Shown here: piece by piece, positions 55,601-64,000 of the stretch
Layout of the letters: every line of letters starts with the position of its first letter
Position numbering within the stretch: position 1 is the stretch's first letter
Assembly (NCBI GenBank): GCA_033964015.1
Contig: CM066915.1
Span: 15,354,372-15,418,371 of the forward strand
Length of the DNA stretch: 64,000 nt
DNA from: Scolanthus callimorphus
Taxonomy: Eukaryota > Cnidaria > Anthozoa > Actiniaria > Edwardsiidae
Direction: 5' to 3'
The notes under the pieces: model-generated
The model's database searches: none
What the model was told of the DNA's origin: nothing
Seen by the model: only the letters and a program-made list of their open reading frames with translations
Made by a program: the position numbers and the translations under genes

Positions 55601-58600
55601 TCTGTCTGTCGTGAGTGCTATACTACCTGACCTGGACAGGATACAAGGGCACTGGAAGCAGCTGCTTGAGCCGTTCTTCAAGCAGCTTGCCGACAAAGAG
55701 GTGTTCTGGACTAAGGCAGATGGTGGAAAATGGATTGCGCTGAAAAACGCAGTTCTCAACCGTCTCTCTCGTTCCCCCATTAAGACGCGACCAGAGGTTC
55801 GCTCTGCAGTGGTCAAGAGTTTACTACTGGCTAATGAACCGGTCGTCACCCTACCAGGTATGCATAGATGTACACATAATAGTCGTGTTTACACTAGACC
55901 ACTTACCGCGGGAGGTATACACACTAATCGTGTTTACATTAGACTAATTACTCCCCAAAGGGAGTGTTACCGACTATCAGAGTAAATTTGATTCCGGAAA
56001 ATTTTGATGGTTCGCCAAAAAGAGCAATAGAGCTGTGTATATAGCTACAGAAGACGCGTCCATCAACCACGAAAAGTTGCCATGTATTGCAATATGTGGG
56101 TAAGGGTCGCTTGTCTATGGTTATTTTGAGCCTGAATTCAAGTATAAGTATAAGCCATGTGATTATCGATGTTGTTATACCACACGATCATGTTTTCGCA
56201 GCCCACGTTTGGCATTCTGTCGGTGTTTCCTTCCTGAGACATGCATTGTTTTAAAGCTACTGACGCTGCCAATTATGTACAATGTTTTGCACGTTTACTG
56301 GTCAAACAGCAATCTGGACTGTAAATATGACGCTATTTTATAAGAAGAAAGAGATGACATGAACCTCTCCCCAAGCGAGGAATCCAAGACTGGTTTCCGG
56401 GCTGTGTGACAGTCCTTCCACCACTACACTACCGAGGACAAGAAGATTGAAATGAAGTATCGACTGTGAACGTAGCTTATTTGAACACTGCTAAAAGATG
56501 AAATTACAATACCACATATCAGGGGCGTAGCCAGGATTTGAGAAAGGGAGGGGGGAGGGGTCATATCTGTACAAATGTATGGTGCCCATTTCCAGCTTAA
56601 CGATATTTTTCTTAAAGGCCCATAGTCAACCGGGAACCTTTGCGCTTTGTTTTCAATTGGATCTATTGTCATTCAACAGCTGTGATTGGCTGATACTGTA
56701 GGTCCCAAAGGGGTTCCTATTGTTCTTCGCATTTCACAAGTTCAAACTGAAAATTTGCATCAAGTTTTCAACTGCGTTTTATTCTTATGAGCCTGCGATG
56801 CAACTTGGGTGCTTATGGGCCTTTAATGTTTACTGTATTTTTCCTCTAAACAGGGGGGGAGGGGTCACATGCACCCCAGGACCACCCCTGCATATTTAGT
56901 GTTAACAAAATGGTCTAGGCGCAAAGAAAATGTAAAAATAACAATCAAAATAACACGGTCACGTGATTTTGCAAAAAACAAGAATACACAATATTATTTC
57001 ACTTTTGAAGCTTTTTTTGTACCGTTTCATCATAGTTAATAAAGTGGAATGGTTAGGAAGCCCGGCAAACTTCAAATGGTCAGCACAGTAGCGTAGGCTG
57101 GATGTTGAGAGGGGCTATCACGTGATATTGACCCTGCACAATCTTTTGTTTCATGCCCATCCAATATACATCTGAATCTTACTGGCTAAATTTTGGTACT
57201 TATGTACCGTGACCCTGCACAGACAAAAGGATACCTCTGAAAAACTGAACAAAGAGATAGTACAATAACAGGGTGTCAGGTTTCCAACGATTTATCAATA
57301 CCGTTACAAGTCCCTTTGACGAATATTACGTTTCCCATAAATTCGTCATCAGCCTTCCTTATCATTGCGAACTGTAATTTGCAGAGCATGCCATGAAGGC
57401 CGTGGAGGAATACCTGGTACATCACGTGGTTGCAGTCCAGGAGATCACCCCTGAGTACGTGCGTCAAGTGCTAAGGGCTGCCATAGCAACCAGCGACGTC
57501 AATCCGGAGCAGAACAATAATGGCATCTACCGGATGACACAACAAAGTCGCATTACTTCAGTTGGAAAACGGCATGGAGGCTTTAGTTGGTCAGCACTTG
57601 ATAGAAATGAGAAGTTATTATTGTTGGAGTTCTTGATAAAAGATGGTGACATAAAAGAGATGATAGGGTTGCCCTTGTTGCCGCTTGCTGATAAGACCTT
57701 TACGACATTCCGATCCCATGCCCTAGCAGCTAACCCTGAAGCAGCGGTGTTTCTGGCCAGCAGACTACACCCTAAAACCCTAATTCCAGGCTCCCCTCAC
57801 AGGTTAGTGTCCGTTGCTGCATTATCGGACACACGTTTCTCAGAAAACGATTTGAGTTATCCTGTATATTGAATTTCGCATAGAAGCCCTTTCCTTGAAA
57901 GATAGCCTGCTAGCAGGCGTTGGAGGCTGCACCCCCTCGTTTTGTCACTCGCCCCATTGTCACTCGGCCAAAGAAATCCAAGATGGCGCTCGCGACTACG
58001 AACTCCGGGTTTCGCCGATAAAAACAGCCTCCAACGCCTGCTAGCAGGCTACTTGAAAGAGATTTCGTAAGCGTTGTTTTTCTGAATTTCTTGGAACAGA
58101 TAACGTTCTTTACGGCGTAGTATTAAAAAATCATATCCGTGTGAATCGAGAAACGGAGACACTCCGGGACTACGCTCGCGAGGGAAACAGCTTTTTCTCG
58201 AGCTCCGAGGAAATTATAAATTAACTGTTTCCCCGTAGCAGTCATTAGCTGTTTTGTTCTATAGCGTCTGATGATAGAAAACGGACAACCAAAACAGAAA
58301 CGGAAAATATGCCAACGTTTCGGACGTTTATTTTCGTCCTTCCTCAGGACCGAAACAAAGGTCCGAAACGTTGGCATATTTTCTGTTTCTGTTTTGGTTT
58401 TCCATTTTCTATCATTACATACGTCAAGCCAAGGCATCCCAAAGGGATCCAGAAACACGTTGCTGTCTGCTTACCTTTGATTTTAAAGAAGAAGTTCTAT
58501 AGCGTCTGTTTTTCTGTAAACATTGAGTTTACACTGTATTTTCGTAAGCACTATATAAACTGAATCATAGGTCTTAGCACTATCTGACCAGGTCATACGT

Positions 58601-61600
58601 AGACATTTCCTTGCCTATCTGTGCATCGTGGTCCAGTGAAGAGCAGAAATACATCAGAGAAGGGTAACCCTTCCACAAGTGATAAAACTCCTCCATGTAA
58701 ACGGCCTTTTATAAATAACAATTTTCTGTTTAGGTTTCTTGATGAGGAGATAAGTGAAAGTGTCTTAGAGGTCCTCAAGACAGCTGCTGTGAATGCCGAG
58801 AAACAGAATACGAATGTGGTGGCTCCTACACAACTTGTACTTCTGGTCCCTTTCCTTGTACCTCAACTCCTCAAACAAGCGCTTCCAGAACACTGGAAAG
58901 GCCCTAATACGGTAGTACCCTGGGACCCTAGGGAAATAATGCCTCCGAGTCCTGGTTGAAGCAGCTCTGGTCCTGGCTACGTACAGAGTTCCCTACCGAT
59001 CTGAGTGCCTTTGAAGGAGTGCCTCTTATTCCTTTGACTACAGCACGCGCGGAAGCTAGACATCTCATCAAGCTGAGAAAGATCCACAGCGTCATGCAGG
59101 GGTCATCGCACTTTGCATCCCTCCCGCGAAATGTGAGCAGTGCTCTACAGAAAGCGGGTTGTGTAGTATTGTCGCATGTCCCTGTATTTTGTGATCATTT
59201 GGATCTGAGGCAGTATCTTGAGCCCCCGACACCTACTGGGGTTATAAAGGTAAGTGCGTAAAGTAAATGATCATCGAAGTTGAGAAGGCAATCTAGGCGG
59301 TCGCTATGCGAAGCGAACTCATGACTTCCGCGATACCAGTGCATTACATAAATGGATTTGAAACTTCAGGACACGTCAAGCAACGACGTTTTCAATGAAC
59401 GACGAGTAGTTCACATAATGACAATGTTCTTAAGCCGGATCAAGTCAGTGAAGTTCGTATAGCTTTATAATCAAAATAGTTTGACAATCGGCTAGAGCTG
59501 CATGAGTAGTATCTATGAATTTCCATTTCTAGTTTATTTAGCCCCTTTGTCACCGCGTCCTCTACCTTGTTCCGCGTAGGCCCTGAACTCAATCCTGGAG
59601 ACCGACGGAGCAGAGCCTATTGATAAATGCACTGCTGACGAGAAGCGCTACATCCGGTCATTCCTATCAAGTTTGAGGAATCCTTCCGACGATGAGGTAG
59701 TGACTCTTATGTCGTTGCCGATCTTTGAAGCAATTGATGGTACCTTTACGCCCGTGCAGCCTGGTGGTACATTATCTGGAAAGAAACTTGACGTTGCTCC
59801 TCCTCGTCTAACGCTTCCAGGTAAGCCTCATTAGTAACTCACCTGGCTGGCCATGTTTCGTCTTGCAGCTACAGCTTAAGTTAACGAGTGCACTGGTGTC
59901 TCCGAGTAGAACATTTTAAATGGGAGCTTCAAGGGGAGGAAACATGTGAGCAAAGTCAAAACTGCGTTCCTTGTGATTTCTATTCGCTTGGTAACGTACT
60001 CAGTTATATAAATTAGATTTATGTTAGCTGTTATTTACATGCCTCGTCTGTCTCCATTTCATCCTAGACGAGGTAATGATCGCCAATCCAAACCACATTG
60101 TTTCTGCTGCCGATGATGACTCTTATCAACTCTTGCGACGACTTCCTGTTCGTGTTTTGAATATGTCTGACTTCCTTATCGAGAAGGTGAGCGACATGAC
60201 AGCATGTAACGCAATCAAATCAAAGCAATGAAATTTGAATCTCTCCTCGAATCCTTCGTAGGCTTCCTAGTCCGGCGGATTAGCGTAAAAATTGCGCACT
60301 TTTGGCTAAAGACTCCAGACTTTGCATGTCAATAGTTTTCAGTATTTTGTTGAAGATAAGATATGGAGGCACACTAAATTTTATTCGTAGCGAAAGCTAG
60401 AACAGTTTTAATGTGAACCATTGTTTTGCCATTGGCAGCCATCTTTGAATCCTTTGTTATTCATGAGCTCTGCGGCACTTAGTGAAATCTTCCATCGTCC
60501 GTGTTTATAGAGTATAGCACAGTACTAGGAAAAAATATCATGCCAAAATTTTAGAGACAAGCTTCGTTTTACACATCTAACACATGAGGTACCAATTATC
60601 TCGATCTTTTTTAGAATTTGTTGGTCATTCTTGAAACATTTCATCAAATCTCAGTCAGGCTATTGTTTTACAATATAAATTATAAACATTCACAATAAAC
60701 TGATCGTGTCATTTATAGATCACCAAAAACTCTAAGCAGACGCTTAGCCGAAGTCAGTCAGCTCAATCCATAGTTCAGAATTAGCAAATGTTGAGCTGCT
60801 GTGGCTGTGTAGTCTAGAGAACAACTTGAATGTTCACAAAGCTAAGTTCTAAACCTCATTTGAATAACAAAGCATTCAAAATGGCTGCTATTGAGCTAAA
60901 CAATAGTTCACTCTAAAACCTCTCTAGCTTTCGCTACGAAAGAATTCTAGCGTGCCTCCATATCTACGATTTAAAAATACATTGAAAACTATCACCTGGC
61001 AAAAAATTGGGGCTTTAGCCTAAAATGCGCAATTTCCTCGAAAATTTGCTCTAATCCGCCGGACTATCCAAGATGCTACAATTGGATATATTTCAACATT
61101 ATTAGTGAATAATAGATGTGTGACAGATAATGCCTTTAGACAACTGTCTTGGTTTACATGACTGTCTTTAGGAGCACATTTGGTGACCGTCTTTTTGGGT
61201 AACTATAGAGAGGTTCCTTCGCAGCTCAATATCAACCACAATACCTAGCCAGACTACCAAACCTCTTTTAGAGTCTTACAGTATGGGACTTATTTATGTT
61301 GTTAAAGTGCATATGAAATGAAATCAGTTTTTACATTTTTCAACACATCGTTTTTAAAGAAGTAAGCACTGCAAGTTTGAAAGAGTTCCGGTAAAATGTT
61401 GCGCTGTTATGGCCGTTCAAAGTTACGTATTTTGCTGTGAGCTCTGGCTAGCACATTTGGCATTCAGGATGTCAGATGACACTGTTTCGTGACGTAATTT
61501 TGTTTATAAAGAAAGTGATGAATTCGGCTTATACCCTCCAGACATGCAGCAGGGAATTAAAATTTAGACAGCTTAAGGAAAACATTTTGATCTCCATAAC

Positions 61601-64000
61601 CAACCAGTTTTGTCAGGTATAAAATACTTCTATAGTAAGCAAGTTAGGTTTTTAACGTCAACGTGGTCATAGTCTTTGTACAGAAGCAAACAAAATGATG
61701 CGTAAAATTACATTACTCGCATGCTAATAGACCGATCCCTATTTTGACGATAGCTCCGCCCACTCATAGCAAACAATAGGAAGTTTTCCCTACGGAATTC
61801 AAAATGTCCGAGCAACAAACTTGAATATCGAAGATTTTCCAATAATTATTCAGCTTTTCAAGATAAAAATATAAAATCCAAATTGCATGCAACAACTTCT
61901 AACACCTCCCTGCAATCGATGTGTTTTCCGCGCTCTATGCCAAAGATAAAATTTGGCTTGTCCGACGTAGCAACAGTAACTAGGGGTATAACAATGAATG
62001 CGGGATCGGTGAATTAGCTAGCCACAAAACTCATGACTTTACGAGCGCATAGCTTCGCGGCTATTTATCAAATCTTTCTCTCACTTGGTCAGCATGTTTG
62101 TCTAATAAAGATCTATCCAGAGATCCGAAAACAGAATTCGTTTCGTATGCACACAACCCCTACTCCACTCCTTTCATCAATTCCTTGTCATTGTGAACAC
62201 CTCGTCCTTCCATTCCATCAGGTCTTCCCACTTGTAGAAGGTGGTAGCTTCTATTCCCGAGAGCAGGTCACCACTCTTATGACGTGGGTCCTTCAAAGAC
62301 TGCCAGTCCTTTCAAGTGATAACCGTTCCTTTCCTGAACACCTCAAGACTCTAAGATTCATCCCATCCACTGACGGCAAGTACCAGGCTCCGTGCGAACT
62401 TTTTGATCCCGATGACGACACCCTGAAGAAGCTGTTCGATGGAGATACTACTGCTTTTCCATGCAAAGAATTCTCCACGACTCATTCCCTGAGTCTTTTG
62501 CGTGTTTTTCTTGGCCTGAGAAGAAGCAGATCGTTAGGGGGCAAAGACGTGCTGCGCATTGCGAAACAGATTGCGGCGATACAAGAGAAGAGGGCTCATC
62601 CAAGGGCATTTGCTTTGTTGACCTTTCTGAATGACAATAGCCATTTGCTAGACTCTAAGGTAGCTGTGGATCAGCCCGGTGTTGTTGGGAAAGTTAAATT
62701 ATCGGAAGCCTTATCGTCGATACCATGGCTACCGGCATCCTCTGAGCCTCCTGGAAAATACCCTTCTGTGATGCCTTGGTTTTCTACCTCAGATGCTCTT
62801 TACGCACCTAGGGAAATGCGTGATGCCGGAGTAGCTAATCTTGTTGGTTCCACAATGCCAATAATACAAGGATCTATCGATCCAATGCTGAAAAAAGAAT
62901 TCGGCTGGGATATCGCCCCACCTACAGCGATGGTAATCGAACAACTCAAAGTAGCGTCTGAATCGTGGTCAAAATTCGAAAAGAAACCATCCGAAGTTGA
63001 GACATTGAAATTCCAAACAATGATACGAGAGCTATATGACAGATTATCAGCTCCCGAAGCTATCCAGGAGGTATCTTCCTTCCTAGCTAAATCACACGCT
63101 GGCGGGTGGGTATGGCATGGTTCTGGGTTCGCAAAGCCCTCTTGCGTGGCATTTAAATGCACGTGTCCAATCGACTTGAAGCCCTACATCTTCACCGTCC
63201 TTGAGGATTTCAAAGGCTATGTTGCACTTCTTCGATGTTTTGGAGTACAGGAAACATTCGGAGAGGATAGAGTAATCGAGGTATTAGCAATGATCAGGGA
63301 GAACACTCTTAAAGACAGCAAAAATATAGATGCAACGAAGCGAGACCTACATCTGTGCAGGGAAATCTTACATCACATTGTCCGCGATGGAAAAGCACTT
63401 CCTAAAGTAGTTCGAGAGAAAGTGTTTGTCCCGTTGCAGTCTTCTGATGGAAAACTGCGACTGGAACTATGCGATCAAGTCTGTTACTGTGATTCTGAAT
63501 GGCTTCAACGAGGCGAAAATACTGAAAACTTAAGCTTTGCGTCAGTAATCCATGAGAGTATTTCCGCCCACACAGCACAACTGCTAGGCGTTCGACCCCT
63601 AAGTAGCAACCTAGCATTAGTCGAAACACTGGGTTTTCAAGAGTCAGGGCCGCATGAGCCAGTGACTACAAGGCTTCAGAACATTCTGAGAGAGTACAAA
63701 GATGGAGTTAGTGTCTTCAAAGAACTCATTCAGAATGCCGAAGACGCTGGAGCTTCAGAAGTGAAGTTTCTGCTCGACTGGCGGGAGAACCCTCGCCGAC
63801 GCTTGCTGTCATCAGGAATGGCGGAGACTCAAGGGCCTGCACTGTGGGCGTACAATGACGCTTTGTTCCTGGACAAAGATTTCGACAATATTAATAAACT
63901 TGCGGGTGCTACGAAGATGGACAGTGCGAGCAAGATCGGGAGGTTTGGACTTGGTTTTTGTACGACCTACAACATCACAGACATTCCTAGCTTTATTAGC
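49536..64000 (+). CDS. sacsin-like protein, N-terminal part, 13 exons (runs off window)
   Basis: Sacsins are giant chaperone-like proteins with repeats that combine an HSP90-type GHKL ATPase with a long linker. The exons total about 4.65 kb (about 1,550 residues). Repeat 1 shows the N-box [10 protein letters not shown] (about residues 53-62), [12 protein letters not shown] and [15 protein letters not shown] (about 127-141), then linker motifs such as CFLPLPP and [14 protein letters not shown] that are characteristic of sacsin. Repeat 2 begins near 63,650 in the last exon ([25 protein letters not shown]). All junctions agree in phase (1,0,0,1,0,0,0,1,2,0,1,0). Exon 10 is one base short and breaks frame near 58,935. 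No ubiquitin-like domain was recognised upstream. The remaining repeats and any J/HEPN end lie beyond the window. Confidence 0.9.
49837..49908. repeat. 18-bp tandem repeat, four copies
   Basis: Copies of ATGT(A/T)CCTTGGGACTTAG head to tail in the first intron of the sacsin-like gene. They are read as repeated GLRCTL in one frame, which is not coding. Confidence 0.9.
51108..51196 (+). CDS. sacsin-like gene, exon 2
   Basis: Acceptor TCTGCACCAG, donor AAG|GTAGCA. It encodes [20 protein letters not shown] then YPDGGQILK, the lead-in to the first GHKL domain. An open frame runs upstream of the acceptor, but the spliced reading fits the family. Confidence 0.85.
51831..52016. mobile_element. hairpin MITE in a sacsin-like intron
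   Basis: The arms of about 85 bp start AGCAATAAAA and include GTGCTCTCTG(C/G)TTTCTTACA and GAACTGAT(C)AAAACTTGAAAG, around a GCCGAAGGCGAG centre. Confidence 0.72.
52260..52421 (+). CDS. sacsin-like gene, exon 3 (N-box of GHKL repeat 1)
   Basis: 54 codons, phase 0 at both ends (CAAAG|GAG; AAG|GTACGA). Starts [19 protein letters not shown], with the Asn and Asp residues that bind Mg-ATP in the GHKL fold, and ends [15 protein letters not shown]. Confidence 0.92.
52809..52911 (+). CDS. sacsin-like gene, exon 4 (glycine box of GHKL repeat 1)
   Basis: Acceptor TCTTTTCAG, donor ACTG|GTTAGT, phase 0 to 1. Reads [20 protein letters not shown] then [14 protein letters not shown], the glycine-rich ATP lid motif of sacsin/HSP90. 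Confidence 0.92.
53025..53506 (+). CDS. sacsin-like gene, exon 5
   Basis: Acceptor TTATCCAG, donor GAG|GTGTGT, phase 1 to 0. Encodes [31 protein letters not shown] and [15 protein letters not shown], matching the end of the GHKL domain and start of the middle region of sacsin. Confidence 0.92.
53739..54160. mobile_element. compound palindromic MITE in a sacsin-like intron
   Basis: Repeated inverted blocks: AGTCTATTTAACAAT/ATTGTTAAATAGAAAACGAG, TTTCTACTAAAACAATTAG, CACTAGCATAC and GCAATCTGATTGGCT with its complement AGCCAATCAGATTGC. The order suggests two overlapping or tandem copies of one hairpin. Confidence 0.65.
54287..54448 (+). CDS. sacsin-like gene, exon 6
   Basis: 54 codons, phase 0 at both ends (CTCAG|GTT; AAA|GTAAGC). 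Reads [11 protein letters not shown] and [13 protein letters not shown], aligning with the WLVCNSVGG / VPIIGIA segment of vertebrate sacsin. Confidence 0.88.
54846..55097 (+). CDS. sacsin-like gene, exon 7
   Basis: 84 codons, phase 0 (AACAG|ACA; GAG|GTAACA). Contains [30 protein letters not shown] and [18 protein letters not shown], the best-conserved part of the sacsin middle region. Confidence 0.93.
55098..55598 (+). other. intron of the sacsin-like gene
   Basis: 501 bp with GTAACA donor and TTGTTTAG acceptor. No repeat recognised. Confidence 0.7.
55599..55857 (+). CDS. sacsin-like gene, exon 8
   Basis: Phase 0 to 1 (GTTTAG|ATT; CCAG|GTATGC). Encodes [20 protein letters not shown], the sacsin region written HWHPVLEPLF in vertebrates, and ends [10 protein letters not shown]. 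Confidence 0.9.
55858..57384 (+). other. intron of the sacsin-like gene
   Basis: 1.5 kb. It carries the hAT-like element at 56520-56890 and a tandem-like pair around 55875-55960 (GTGTTTACA(C/T)TAGAC). No exon. Confidence 0.65.
56520..56890. mobile_element. hAT-like MITE
   Basis: It begins CAGGGGCGTAGCCAGGA and ends CCACCCCTG. CATAT lies on both sides (56515-56519, 56891-56895). Subterminal GGGAGGGGTCA boxes occur near both ends in the same direction. Related to 30823-31119 by its terminus. Confidence 0.65.
57385..57802 (+). CDS. sacsin-like gene, exon 9
   Basis: Phase 1 to 2 (TTTGCAG|AG; CACAG|GTTAGT). Includes [26 protein letters not shown] and [11 protein letters not shown], aligning with VTPAWVRQVLR and LLGLELLPLQ in vertebrate sacsin. 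The run following [10 protein letters not shown] is an insertion relative to vertebrates. Confidence 0.9.
57803..58733 (+). other. intron of the sacsin-like gene with two inverted-repeat elements
   Basis: It contains the MITE at 57903-58051 and an inverted repeat at about 58270-58425 (arms with CCAACGTTTCGGAC, CAGAAACGGAAAATATGCC and their complements). The open frames there are symmetry artefacts. Confidence 0.7.
57903..58051. mobile_element. 149-bp MITE with 9-bp target duplication
   Basis: Perfect inverted ends of 27 bp start TAGCCTGCTAGCAGGCG. CTTGAAAGA is exactly repeated at 57894-57902 and 58052-58060. The 9-bp duplication indicates Mutator-type transposition. Confidence 0.88.
58734..59249 (+). 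CDS. sacsin-like gene, exon 10 (contains a one-base frame break)
   Basis: Phase 2 to 0 (GTTTAG|G; AAG|GTAAGT). The first part reads [15 protein letters not shown] and ends in PWDPRE; the second, in a different frame, resumes [18 protein letters not shown] and [10 protein letters not shown]. The switch is at GGGAAATAATG (about 58929-58939), where one more A would restore the frame. Without it translation stops about six codons later. Both sides match sacsin well, so the exon identity is not in doubt. Confidence 0.88.
59580..59820 (+). CDS. sacsin-like gene, exon 11
   Basis: Phase 0 to 1 (GCGTAG|GCC; CCAG|GTAAGC). Encodes [20 protein letters not shown] and [14 protein letters not shown], matching the LRKFLASL and LAIFKRI stretch of vertebrate sacsin. 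Confidence 0.88.
60068..60186 (+). CDS. sacsin-like gene, exon 12
   Basis: Phase 1 to 0 (CCTAG|AC; AAG|GTGAGC). Encodes [17 protein letters not shown] and [10 protein letters not shown]. Small exon within the linker between the first two repeats. Confidence 0.88.
60268..61066. mobile_element. TAGTCCG-family DNA transposon, non-autonomous
   Basis: The inverted ends TAGTCCGGCGGATTAG...GCGCA and their complement bound 799 bp; further inverted blocks (ATGGAGGCAC, GTAGCGAAAGCTAG) lie inside. TCC flanks both sides (60265-60267, 61067-61069). The terminus resembles that of 27472-29367. Confidence 0.75.
61728..61885. repeat. dispersed repeat, copy of 24890-25035
   Basis: Shares TAGACCGATCCC, GGAATTCAAAATGTCC and GAAGATTTTCCAAT(A)A boxes in order. 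Confidence 0.65.
62222..64000 (+). CDS. sacsin-like gene, exon 13 (giant exon, start of GHKL repeat 2, runs off window)
   Basis: The exon opens after CCATCAG in phase 0 and stays open for 593 codons to the window edge. This resembles the giant last exon of vertebrate SACS. It begins [20 protein letters not shown], continues through LKTLRFIPS and [15 protein letters not shown] linker motifs, and enters the second GHKL repeat near 63,650 ([52 protein letters not shown]). Compared with repeat 1, the lid motif has CTTYN in place of NSVYH. Confidence 0.92.

Larger units (their letters stand above)
60187..62221 (+). other. intron of the sacsin-like gene
   Basis: 2.0 kb. It contains the element at 60268-61066 and the dispersed repeat at 61728-61885 shared with 24890-25035. 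No exon recognised. Confidence 0.7.

Noticed and set aside
58123..58563. Three overlapping frames with repeated PTFRTF and FRFCFG segments
   Set aside because: Symmetry artefacts of the inverted repeat in the sacsin-like intron.
1..64000. tRNA, rRNA or other structured RNA genes
   Set aside because: I looked for cloverleaf A/B boxes and rRNA core motifs by eye and saw none that could be supported.

Overview
This looks like animal nuclear DNA, probably from an anthozoan cnidarian such as a stony coral or sea anemone. Coding exons are short and bounded by GT-AG introns. The DNA is AT-rich. Introns and spacers are packed with foldback elements, MITE-like hairpins, a BEL/Pao-type LTR element and a jockey/CR1-like LINE. 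The taxon is an inference from gene content and repeat style; no database search was possible. I see no bacterial operons, rRNA, tRNA or CRISPR array.

Layout. At 1-1.3 kb two + strand exons encode most of a von Willebrand factor A domain; the rest of that gene lies to the left. From 2 to 13.6 kb the DNA is mainly mobile elements: a GC-rich foldback (2104-2876), an internally deleted BEL/Pao element with 5-bp target duplications (3710-6706), hairpin MITEs, and a C-rich inverted-repeat element (10725-13599) that contains a broken LINE. From 14 to 32.3 kb three two-exon genes on the - strand form a cluster of DUSP23/VH1-like dual-specificity phosphatases. All share one phase-0 intron just before the HC(x5)R catalytic loop, but their key residues differ. 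Their introns and spacers hold several DNA transposons whose termini and target duplications can be read directly.

From 33 to 39.3 kb is another repeat-rich spacer. It includes a C-rich element whose left end is triplicated and which is interrupted by a Mutator-like element with 9-bp target duplications. From 39.3 to 49.5 kb the DNA is mostly low-repeat and gene-poor, apart from one likely single-exon gene of unknown function (41534-41935, - strand).

From 49.5 kb to the right edge, thirteen + strand exons encode the N-terminal third of a sacsin-like protein. They cover one complete HSP90-like (GHKL) ATPase repeat, the long linker, and the start of a second repeat that runs off the window. 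Twelve of the thirteen exons join in frame. Exon 10 carries a one-base deficit in an A run that breaks the frame.

How the genes relate: no shared pathway is visible. The phosphatases are local duplicates; the sacsin-like gene is a separate large chaperone-type gene. The most notable material is the divergence of the phosphatase active sites, two single-base frame breaks in otherwise conserved genes (real mutation or assembly error), and several transposon families with clear ends but no recognisable transposase.
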